Assembly: GCA_039800965.1 (NCBI GenBank)
Contig: JBDLPS010000078.1
Location: forward strand, 1-16,796
Reading direction: 5' to 3'
Length of the DNA: 16,796 nucleotides
DNA from: ZC4RG30 sp039800965
GTDB taxonomy: Bacteria; Pseudomonadota; Gammaproteobacteria; Steroidobacterales; Steroidobacteraceae
Shown here: one piece after another, positions 8,692 to 15,535 of the stretch
Position numbering within the stretch: the first letter of the stretch is position 1
Layout: every line of letters starts with the position of its first letter
The notes under the pieces: model-generated
Told to the model about the DNA's origin: nothing
What the model saw: the letters and a program-made list of their open reading frames with translations, nothing else
Database searches by the model: none
Position numbers and translations under genes: made by a program

Positions 8692-9855
8692 ATGCAAACC
8701 ATGAAGCAAGGCAGCTGGCCCTCCATCTTCCTGATCTACCTCTATGGTGTCCTCGCCTCGGCATCGCTGAGCAAGGTCATTCCCCTGCAGGGCGATTTCG
8801 CCGCGCATCTGGGTGCGACGCCAGCGCAGTTCGGCCTGCTTATGGCGCTGCTGTCCATCCCGCCTGCCCTGTTCGCGACGGTGAGCGGATCCATTGCCGA
8901 CCGCATCGGTGCGCGGACGATACTGATCGCCGCCGCATTTACCGGGGTCCTGGCGAACCTGCTCGCATGGCAGGCCTCGTCGCTCGCCTCCTTCCAGGCC
9001 ATCCGCCTGCTCGAGGGCTTCGTGCTGAGCGGCGTCTACTCGGCGGCACCGGCACTGGTCATGGCGACGACAACCGACGCACGTCGCGGGAAAGCCATGG
9101 CTTTCTGGTCGACCTACACGCCGGTCGGCATCTCGCTGGGCATGCTGCTGGGCAGTTATTTCGCCGGCACCGTGAACTGGCATGACGCCTACGCGGTGCA
9201 GGGCGCGATGTTCGCGGCCCTGGCTGTCGCGGGATTCCTGCTGCCCGCACCGACAACAGGCCCGATCCGGCAATCCCCTGGCCTGCTGTCGGCCTACACC
9301 CAGACCGGACCGCTGCGCATCGCGCTGACCTTCGCCGTACTCGTGGTGATGGGCCTTGGCACCAACACCGTCTTCCCATCTTGGTACGCGCAACATCATG
9401 GTGGCAGCGTGGCTGCCGCATCGTCGATGTATGCCGGGCTCAATTTCCTGATGATCGTGGGCGGGGTCGCCACCGCCGTGGTGCTGGGACGTGGCTTCGG
9501 ACCGGTCCGCCTGTTCCGGTGGCTCGCCGCGCTCGCGGTGCTGTCGGCCCTTGGGCTTTACCTGCCCGGCGCAGGCCACGGCGTGACACTCGCCACCCTC
9601 GTGGTCTGGCTGCTTGCATCGGGTGCGGCCACCGCGGTGGTGACCTCGTCCCTGCCGCGGGTAATCGCAAACCCGGCGCAAGGCGCCGCCGCGGCGGGAC
9701 TGTTGAGCCAGATCGCGGCGCTGACGACTTTCGTGACACCCCAGCTCTGGATCTACGTGATGGGAAGCGGCAGCGGCGCCTGGGCGGGATTTCTCGCCAT
9801 CATCGGCGCGTGCTGGGCCGCGGCCCTGATGCTGCTGCCCCTGCGAGACCGTTGA
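8692..9855 (+). CDS. MFS transporter
   Basis: 387 residues with about 12 hydrophobic segments, a normal size for a compact MFS carrier. The motif-A-like loop GSIADRIGAR lies at 66-75 between segments 2 and 3. The first half contains RLLEGFVLSGVYSAAPAL, typical of segment 4, and the halves are joined by a short loop near 185-200. It should be an inner-membrane proton-coupled uptake or efflux carrier. The ligand cannot be read from sequence, but its place between marR and the beta-helix gene, divergent from an aromatic-cleaving dioxygenase, suggests an aromatic substrate or product. ATG 8701 (three codons in) is an alternative start. The next gene's ribosome site overlaps this stop codon. Confidence 0.9.
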   Translation: MQTMKQGSWPSIFLIYLYGVLASASLSKVIPLQGDFAAHLGATPAQFGLLMALLSIPPALFATVSGSIADRIGARTILIAAAFTGVLANLLAWQASSLASFQAIRLLEGFVLSGVYSAAPALVMATTTDARRGKAMAFWSTYTPVGISLGMLLGSYFAGTVNWHDAYAVQGAMFAALAVAGFLLPAPTTGPIRQSPGLLSAYTQTGPLRIALTFAVLVVMGLGTNTVFPSWYAQHHGGSVAAASSMYAGLNFLMIVGGVATAVVLGRGFGPVRLFRWLAALAVLSALGLYLPGAGHGVTLATLVVWLLASGAATAVVTSSLPRVIANPAQGAAAAGLLSQIAALTTFVTPQLWIYVMGSGSGAWAGFLAIIGACWAAALMLLPLRDR

Positions 9856-9859
9856 GGAG
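9854..9859 (+). promoter_or_regulatory. Ribosome binding site overlapping the MFS stop codon
   Basis: GAGGAG shares its first two bases with the TGA stop of the transporter and lies 6 bases before the ATG at 9866. This close packing fixes the start of the beta-helix gene and implies coupled translation of the two genes. Confidence 0.65.
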
Positions 9860-9865
9860 CCCACC

Positions 9866-11872
9866 ATGCCCATCCTGCGCAGATTCGCCGCCCTCATCGC
9901 CGCCGGACTGCCACTGGCAACCATGGCAGGCAATGGCACCACGGCCGGCGCCATCGATATCGAGCCACCCACCCTGATCAACCTCGCCTTCGACTGGCAC
10001 ATCGAGGGCGATGACAACCGCAACGCGCGCGTGGCCGTGCACTACCGCAAGGCAGGCGACCCCGGCTGGTCCGAGGGCATGGACCTCCTGCGCCTGCAGC
10101 ACGAGGAAACCTACGTCCGCGGCGCGCTGGACTACGTCGCGCCGAACCTGTTCTCGGGCAGCATCCTCGACCTCCAGCCGGACACGGCCTACGAAATCAG
10201 GCTGACACTGACGGATCCGGACGGCGTTGCCGGTGAAGCGGTCCGTACGCTGGGGGTGCGCACGCGTGCCGAACCGCAGGCCCCCAGGGGCGGCCGCATA
10301 TTCCATGTTTACCCACCGGGACATACGGGCCCGAGACAGCAACCCGCCTTCTCGGGACTTCTCGAGGCCTACTACATGGCATCCCTGGGAGGCGACTGGA
10401 GCCGCGCCTCGCCGCCACGCGTGCATGCCGGGGACACGCTGCTGGTTCATGCGGGCGTCTACCTCAGCAAGCACGACCACTACTCGCACGAAATCAACTC
10501 GAAGTTCACGACCTGCTGCGGCACGCCGTGGGACGGCACGTACTACCTGACGCAGAAGGGAACGGCCGAAAAGCCCATTGCCATCGTCGCCGCCGGCGAC
10601 GGCGAAGTCGTCTTCGACGGCGACGGCAACACCGTCCTGTTCAACCTGATGGCCGGCGATCACCACCTCTTCGAAGGCATCACCTTCCGCAACACCGGCA
10701 CCGCCATCGAGGCGGGCATGAAGAACATCGCGGGCAGCAAGGGCCTCGTGGTCAAGCACTCGCGCTTCCTGCAGGTCGGGACAGCCGTGCACTCCGACTA
10801 CGAAGGTTCGGCGGGGTTCTACATCGCCGACAACGACATGCTGGGCCGCGAATCCCTGGATTACGTCTTCACCTGGTATGGGGTGAAGCCGTGGATGGAT
10901 CGCGCCGATTTTGCCGAACGCGCGAAGATGAAATCTTTCTACGCCGTGTCCATCTACGGCCAGGGCCATGTGCTGGCGTACAACCGCGTCCGCGGCTTCC
11001 ACGACGGACTCGACCACGCAACCTACGGCATGCCGGATCAGTACCCGGACACCCCGCGGGACCGCATGCCCGTCGCGATCGACATCTACAACAACGACAT
11101 CGACGTGATGCACGACAACTGCATCGAGGCGGACGGATCGGCACGCAACGTCCGCGTGATGCGCAACCGGTGCTTCAATGCGGTACTGGGCGGCATGAGC
11201 CCGCAACCGGTCTTCGGCGGCCCCGTCTATTTCATCCGCAACGTGGTCTACAACGCGTGGTGGGGCCCGGTGAAGATCCACGGCGAGTCGTCCGGCATCT
11301 TTTACCTGAACAACACCTACATCGGTGAGTTCAAGCAGTTGCAGCCGGTGTCCAACCTGCACCTGCGAAACAACCTCATCCTGGGCCAGGAAACACAGCC
11401 ACGGGTGTTTGCCGTCGACATCTTCACGAACTACTCGACGTCCGACCACAACGGCTTCCGCCCGAATCACACGGGCTCGAAGCAACCGTTTGCGTGGAAC
11501 TCACCCCCCTTCGACGAAGTCCGCAACTACTACCACGACCGCAAGGCGCCGGACCTCACCGGGCAGACCGCGCCACTGGTGCAGCGCTCCTTTGCGACGC
11601 TTGCGGACATCGCGAAGGCCACCGGCCAGGAAAAGCACAGCCTGCTCGTGGACTACGACATCTTCGAGCACGCGCCCATGCCGGATTTCAGCGACGTGAC
11701 GCACGTCGTGAAGCCGGAGACGATCGACCTGCGGCTGCGCAAGGGGGCGGTGGCCATCGATGCTGGCGTCGCCATCCCGAACGTGACCGAAGGTTTCACG
11801 GGCAAGGCACCGGACCTGGGTGCCTATGAATACGGACTTCCCCTACCCCACTATGGGCCTCGTCCCCGGTGA
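9866..11872 (+). CDS. Exported Fn3-like plus right-handed parallel beta-helix protein
   Basis: 668 residues. The signal peptide (MPILRRFAALIAAGLPLATMAG) probably ends near 22. Residues 33-134 form a fibronectin-III / Ig-like sandwich (LQPDTAYEIRLTLTDPDG is the characteristic F-strand region). From about 185 to 560 runs a right-handed beta-helix with pectate-lyase-like rungs such as AGDTLLVHAGVYL, HHLFEGITFRNT, GHVLAYNRVRGF and NVRVMRNRCFNA. C217-C218 are adjacent, with C419 and C436 in later rungs. The fold is common in polysaccharide lyases and surface proteins, but I cannot identify a catalytic set. It sits in an operon with marR and the MFS carrier, and is opposite the dioxygenase, so a role in binding or releasing a plant-wall aromatic or polymer is a reasonable guess only. 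Confidence 0.82.
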   Translation: MPILRRFAALIAAGLPLATMAGNGTTAGAIDIEPPTLINLAFDWHIEGDDNRNARVAVHYRKAGDPGWSEGMDLLRLQHEETYVRGALDYVAPNLFSGSILDLQPDTAYEIRLTLTDPDGVAGEAVRTLGVRTRAEPQAPRGGRIFHVYPPGHTGPRQQPAFSGLLEAYYMASLGGDWSRASPPRVHAGDTLLVHAGVYLSKHDHYSHEINSKFTTCCGTPWDGTYYLTQKGTAEKPIAIVAAGDGEVVFDGDGNTVLFNLMAGDHHLFEGITFRNTGTAIEAGMKNIAGSKGLVVKHSRFLQVGTAVHSDYEGSAGFYIADNDMLGRESLDYVFTWYGVKPWMDRADFAERAKMKSFYAVSIYGQGHVLAYNRVRGFHDGLDHATYGMPDQYPDTPRDRMPVAIDIYNNDIDVMHDNCIEADGSARNVRVMRNRCFNAVLGGMSPQPVFGGPVYFIRNVVYNAWWGPVKIHGESSGIFYLNNTYIGEFKQLQPVSNLHLRNNLILGQETQPRVFAVDIFTNYSTSDHNGFRPNHTGSKQPFAWNSPPFDEVRNYYHDRKAPDLTGQTAPLVQRSFATLADIAKATGQEKHSLLVDYDIFEHAPMPDFSDVTHVVKPETIDLRLRKGAVAIDAGVAIPNVTEGFTGKAPDLGAYEYGLPLPHYGPRPR

Positions 11873-11887
11873 CCTGAGGGTCGCCGG
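11866..11887 (+). terminator. Stable hairpin over the beta-helix stop codon
   Basis: CCGGTGACC (11866-11874) pairs with GGTCGCCGG (11879-11887) around the loop TGAG: nine pairs including one G-U, which would be an A-C mismatch in the opposite strand's RNA. The TGA stop codon lies within the left arm. No T-run follows, so it is not a standard intrinsic terminator; it may pause or protect the end of the marR-MFS-beta-helix transcript. Confidence 0.35.
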
Positions 11888-11897
11888 CCTGTAGGAT
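11869..11897 (+). promoter_or_regulatory. Candidate promoter for the DUF2946-TonB-PepSY operon
   Basis: GTGACC (11869-11874, 4 of 6 to TTGACA), 17 bases, and TAGGAT (11892-11897, 4 of 6 to TATAAT). A transcript would start near 11904, only a few bases before ATG 11908. The -35 element lies in the hairpin and includes the stop codon of the gene before it. Confidence 0.35.
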
Positions 11898-11907
11898 GCC
11901 GCCCGTC

Positions 11908-12309
11908 ATGAACCGCTTTGCCCGATTGCTGCACCGGCATTACTGGCTGTCCGCGCTCCTGCTCGGATGCCTGGTGCTGCGCGCTTTCGTGCCCGCGGGC
12001 TACATGATCGACACGGCCGGTGGCGACCTCAGCCTGAAGATGTGCTCCGGCACCACGCTGACCATTCCGGGCGGCGATCACGGCAGCGACGAGGGCAACG
12101 CGCCGGACAACGGGGGCCCGACCGGCGGCCACCACGGGGCCTGCCCTGCCGGCGTGCCGCTGCTGGCCCTGGCCTATGCCCTGACGCTTTCCACTGAAGC
12201 ACCGACGATCGTTTCGGCGCTGCCTGCTGCGGAAGAACCCGCTCGCTCCTCGATACCGCCCAGCCCTTCCAGGCTGCCGCGCGGTCCGCCCTCCATCCTT
12301 CACGTCTGA
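11908..12309 (+). CDS. DUF2946-like small exported / membrane protein
   Basis: 133 residues from ATG 11908; an in-frame ATG at 11896 is rejected because it overlaps the likely -10 box. An N-terminal hydrophobic segment (about 12-27) is followed by LRAFVPAGYMID and LKMC, the landmark region of DUF2946. A glycine-rich stretch then contains GDHGSD and HHGACPAG, a potential metal-binding cluster of His, Asp and Cys. A second hydrophobic stretch (VPLLALAYALTL) and a C-terminal PRGPPS close it, again as in DUF2946. Family members are often encoded beside TonB-dependent copper receptors, which fits the next gene. Direct metal binding has not been shown from this sequence; it is inferred. Confidence 0.75.
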   Translation: MNRFARLLHRHYWLSALLLGCLVLRAFVPAGYMIDTAGGDLSLKMCSGTTLTIPGGDHGSDEGNAPDNGGPTGGHHGACPAGVPLLALAYALTLSTEAPTIVSALPAAEEPARSSIPPSPSRLPRGPPSILHV

Positions 12310-12317
12310 TCGTCTTC

Positions 12318-12334
12318 GGGGCACAAGCCCCTTT
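12318..12334 (+). terminator. Weak terminator-like hairpin after DUF2946 gene
   Basis: GGGGC-ACAA-GCCCC followed by TTT, eight bases after the stop codon. Stem and T-run are short, so partial termination or attenuation before the receptor gene is more likely than a full stop. No other promoter was seen between it and the receptor. Confidence 0.35.
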
Positions 12335-12352
12335 CACCCCGAGCCGCCACAA

Positions 12353-12366
12353 GGCGCCGGGGCGCC
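12353..12366 (+). repeat. Leader hairpin upstream of the TonB receptor
   Basis: GGCGC-CGGG-GCGCC forms a five-pair, all-GC stem ending 10 bases before the AAAGGAC ribosome site (12377-12383) of the receptor. It could affect translation or transcript stability. No Fur box or known riboswitch was recognised in 12310-12390. Confidence 0.3.
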
Positions 12367-12390
12367 AGATCACGTCAAAGGACAGGTTCC

Positions 12391-14415
12391 ATGCATTCGA
12401 CGATTTCCATCCGCCGCGCAGTAGCGCTGGCCCTGCTTGCTTCCCTTCCCGCCCTCTCTCCGGCCGCCGACACCGCGCTCGACGCCTCGCTCCAGCTCGG
12501 CGAGGTGAACATCACCGCCCGGCGCACCGGCACGTTGCCTGCCACATCCATCCTCAGCTCGGTCGACATCCTGGGCAACGAACGCCTGCGCGACGCGGAC
12601 GTCACGGATGCCTGGCAGCTGTTCGCCAAGGTTCCGGGCACCATGCTGACGCAGTTCAACCAGGGCAACACTTCAGGCAAATTCTCCTTCCGCGGCTTCA
12701 ATGGCGAAGGCGAGATCAACGCGATCAAGCTGCTGATCGACGGCGTGCCGTCCAACAGCAACGACGGCAACATGCCCTGGATCGACATGGTGCTGACGCA
12801 GGAACTCGAATCGATCGAAGTCGTGCGCGGCACGAACGACCCGAGGTACGGCCTGCACAACATTGCCGGCAACGCCAACCTCCGCACCGTTACCGGCGGT
12901 GACTACCTGCGCGGCCGTGCCGCGTACGGCAGCTTCGGCACGATCGACGTGCAGGGCGCCGCTGGCATCGAGCATGGGGCGCTGACGCAGAACTATGCCG
13001 CGGGCTACACGCGCGCGGACGGTTATCGCGACCATTCGGAATCCAGCCGCGCATCGCTGGCCGGAAAATGGAACTGGACGGCGCCGGACGATGGCGGCGC
13101 ATATGGCGCTGCCCTGCGCTTCGCGGAGTTGCGCGCCCAGGAATCCGGTTACCTCACCTACGCCCAGTCCCGTGCGAATCCGCAGCAGTCGCCGTTGCAC
13201 AACGCCAGCGACGGCGACCGCCGGCAGATCGGGCAGGCCAGCTTCCACGGCGAAAGGCGCTTCGGCTCCCTTTCCTGGTCCAGCCTCGCGTATCTCAACG
13301 ACCTCAAGGACCAGCGCTTCGTGCGTTTCTCCCTGGGCACCTCCCAGCAGGAGCGCGACACCGATGAACGGCAACTCGGCCTGCACAGCGCCCTGACGTG
13401 GCGGGCCGGGCGCACCGCGCTCGGCGACCTGACGCTGGAGGGTGGCGTGTCCGGCGAATGGCAGGACAACATCAGCGAACGCTACGCGACGGCGCTACGG
13501 GTCCGGCAGGCCCAGACGCGCAACCAGCATTTCCGCTTCGACATCGTCGGCGGATACGTGGAAGCGGTGCTGCAGCCGACGGAACGCCTGAAACTTGTCC
13601 CGGCCTTCCGCGTCGATGAAGCGCGCGGCAGTTACCTGAACCTGCGCAACGGGATCCGCTATGCCATCAACGACTACGGCACCGTCAGCCAGCCGAAGTT
13701 CAGCGCGGTCTACGCGCTGACCGACACGACGAACCTGTACGGCAACTGGGGCCGGAGCTTCCAGGTCGGCGTCGGCACGGCGTCCTACGCCGTGAACCAG
13801 ACCGCAGCACTGTCCCCGTCCATGAACGAGGGCTGGGAGCTGGGTGCCAAGCTGCGACCGGCGTCCTGGCTGGAGGGACGCGCAACGCTCTGGGAACAGG
13901 TTGCGAGCAACGAGGCGCGGCGCAAGCTGAACGATCTCGCCAACGACTCGGAAAACATCGGGCGGACCAGACGCCGCGGGCTGGACCTCCAACTGAACGC
14001 CCATGTCGCGACTCGAAGCGCGGTCTGGATGTCCTGGTCTTACCAGCAGTCGAAGATCCTGAAGGCGGAATCCGCCCTGCCGGCCTCCCAGGGAAAGGAG
14101 ATCGACCACGTGCCGCGCCACCTCTATGCGCTGGGCATAGACCAGCAGTTCACGTCGCGTTTCTCGATGAGCGCGAGCCTCAATGGCCAGTCCGGTTATT
14201 ACATGGAGCGGACGAACACCACAGGCCAGTTCGGTGCTTCCCTGCTCGTGGACGCCGCCGCAAAATGGGTGCTCGGGAACCACGCGCAGCTCCAGCTGCA
14301 ACTGAAGAACCTGTTCGATCGATACGCGGAGTACGCCTGGTGGGATGGCGCCCAGTCGCTGCATTCACCGGTCAACGGCAGGGCCGCCCACCTGTCGGTG
14401 ACGGTCTCGCGCTGA
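12391..14415 (+). CDS. TonB-dependent outer-membrane receptor
   Basis: 674 residues. The signal peptide is likely cleaved after AALSPAA near 26. A TonB-box-like GEVNITA lies at 37-43, and the plug domain at about 48-168 shows FSFRGFNGEGEINAIKLLID and the LESIEVVRGTNDPRYG hallmark. The rest (about 175-674) is a 22-strand barrel by family, with alternating aromatic strands and the NLFDRYAEYAWW motif near the end. It ends in VTVSR rather than the usual terminal Phe. The receptor imports a bound ligand using TonB energy. Its neighbours, a DUF2946 protein and a PepSY membrane protein, suggest copper, iron or a metallophore; the extracellular loops are not Met- or His-rich, so free copper is not clearly indicated. 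AAAGGAC precedes ATG 12391, and the PepSY gene starts one base after the stop. Confidence 0.9.
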   Translation: MHSTISIRRAVALALLASLPALSPAADTALDASLQLGEVNITARRTGTLPATSILSSVDILGNERLRDADVTDAWQLFAKVPGTMLTQFNQGNTSGKFSFRGFNGEGEINAIKLLIDGVPSNSNDGNMPWIDMVLTQELESIEVVRGTNDPRYGLHNIAGNANLRTVTGGDYLRGRAAYGSFGTIDVQGAAGIEHGALTQNYAAGYTRADGYRDHSESSRASLAGKWNWTAPDDGGAYGAALRFAELRAQESGYLTYAQSRANPQQSPLHNASDGDRRQIGQASFHGERRFGSLSWSSLAYLNDLKDQRFVRFSLGTSQQERDTDERQLGLHSALTWRAGRTALGDLTLEGGVSGEWQDNISERYATALRVRQAQTRNQHFRFDIVGGYVEAVLQPTERLKLVPAFRVDEARGSYLNLRNGIRYAINDYGTVSQPKFSAVYALTDTTNLYGNWGRSFQVGVGTASYAVNQTAALSPSMNEGWELGAKLRPASWLEGRATLWEQVASNEARRKLNDLANDSENIGRTRRRGLDLQLNAHVATRSAVWMSWSYQQSKILKAESALPASQGKEIDHVPRHLYALGIDQQFTSRFSMSASLNGQSGYYMERTNTTGQFGASLLVDAAAKWVLGNHAQLQLQLKNLFDRYAEYAWWDGAQSLHSPVNGRAAHLSVTVSR

Positions 14416-14416
14416 C

Positions 14417-15535
14417 ATGACGTCGCTGCGCCGGATCTGGCTGCGTGCACACCTCTGGCTGGGGCTCGGCCTCGGCCTGTGGTTCGTGCTCGTCGGCGTG
14501 ACCGGCAGCCTGCTGGTGTTCTACCCGCAGATCGATCGCGCCCTGGTACCGGCGCAGCGCGTTTCCGCGGACTGCCATGTTCCCGCCTCGCTCGAGGCGG
14601 CATACACGATCCTGCGACGCATCGAACCAGCGCGGACCGGCCCCTGGCGCTTCGAGTTGCCGCAGCACGCGGGCCTGCCGCTCGTCGCACGCTATTACCA
14701 ACCCGGCGAGAAGATGGGCCGCCACTTCGCGCCGCTGCTGGTCACGCTGGACCCGTGCAGCCTCGAGCGGACCACCTCGCGCTTCTGGGGTGAAACGACC
14801 ATGACCTGGCTTTATGACCTGCACTACCAGCTGCTGCTGGACGGCACGGGGATGAAGATCGTAGGCATCGGCGGCGTGATGCTGCTCCTGTCGATGGGGA
14901 GTGGCATCGTGCTGTGGTGGCCCCGTAACGGGCGTTGGCGCGCGGCCCTGCAGGCGCGCCTGCGCAAAGGTGCGGCACGGCTCACCTGGGATCTGCATAC
15001 CAGGGCGGGCGTGTACGGCGCACCGGTACTGCTGGTGCTGGTGGCGACCGGGGTGATGCTGGCGCTGCCCGACACGGTCAACCCCGTCATCGCCCGCTTC
15101 TCGCCGCTGCAACCGTCACTCAAGCCCCGTCCGCCGCACCCTGTCGCCGACGAGGCACGCAACGTCACGCTGGATGGAGCGCTACAGGCAGCAGAGGCCC
15201 AGTTGCCGCGATCGCGCGCCAGCTGGATCGAGACTCCGGACGGACCCGAGGGCAGCTATCGCGTTCGCCTGTGGGTAACGGCGGAACCGAGCCGGCGCTT
15301 CCCGCACAATTACGCATGGATCGATCCTGGCAGCGGAGCGGTCCTGGCCACACAGGACATCAGGGACCGTGGCGCGGGCGACTCCCTGCTGGCGTGGCTC
15401 CACCCCCTGCACAACGGCGAGGCGCTGGGACTCCTGGGCCAATGGATCGTGGCACTTGCCGGCCTGCTGCCACTGCTGCTGGCGATCACCGGCACCCTGC
15501 GCTGGCGACAGAAAGTCCGCGCACGCCGCCGCTAG
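14417..15535 (+). CDS. PepSY-domain inner-membrane protein
   Basis: 372 residues with four membrane segments, near 15-37, 147-168, 199-218 and 342-361, and two periplasmic parts carrying PepSY-like sequence. Conserved His at 12 (AHLWLG), 136 (YDLHYQ), 194 (WDLHTRAG) and 329/332 (LHPLHNGE) are the family's usual set and could bind haem or metal, as in ferric-siderophore or cupric reductases of this type. Only one base separates it from the TonB receptor stop, so they form one operon, and it probably reduces or releases the metal brought in by the receptor. The extreme C-terminus is basic (KVRARRR). Its TAG stop shares a CTAG sequence with the stop of the opposite porin gene. Confidence 0.87.
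   Translation: MTSLRRIWLRAHLWLGLGLGLWFVLVGVTGSLLVFYPQIDRALVPAQRVSADCHVPASLEAAYTILRRIEPARTGPWRFELPQHAGLPLVARYYQPGEKMGRHFAPLLVTLDPCSLERTTSRFWGETTMTWLYDLHYQLLLDGTGMKIVGIGGVMLLLSMGSGIVLWWPRNGRWRAALQARLRKGAARLTWDLHTRAGVYGAPVLLVLVATGVMLALPDTVNPVIARFSPLQPSLKPRPPHPVADEARNVTLDGALQAAEAQLPRSRASWIETPDGPEGSYRVRLWVTAEPSRRFPHNYAWIDPGSGAVLATQDIRDRGAGDSLLAWLHPLHNGEALGLLGQWIVALAGLLPLLLAITGTLRWRQKVRARRR

Noticed and set aside
8055..9185. 376-residue open frame across marR and the MFS gene on the same strand
   Set aside because: It runs through two well-supported genes in another frame and has composition typical of a shifted high-GC frame.
9800..11485. 561-residue open frame antisense to the beta-helix gene
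   Set aside because: It is a GC-driven shadow frame with Val/Asp/Arg-rich sequence and no domain; the plus strand has a signal peptide, ribosome site and beta-helix rungs.
13495..14364. 289-residue open frame antisense to the TonB receptor
   Set aside because: No motif or start signal; the receptor's plug and barrel signatures are clear on the plus strand.
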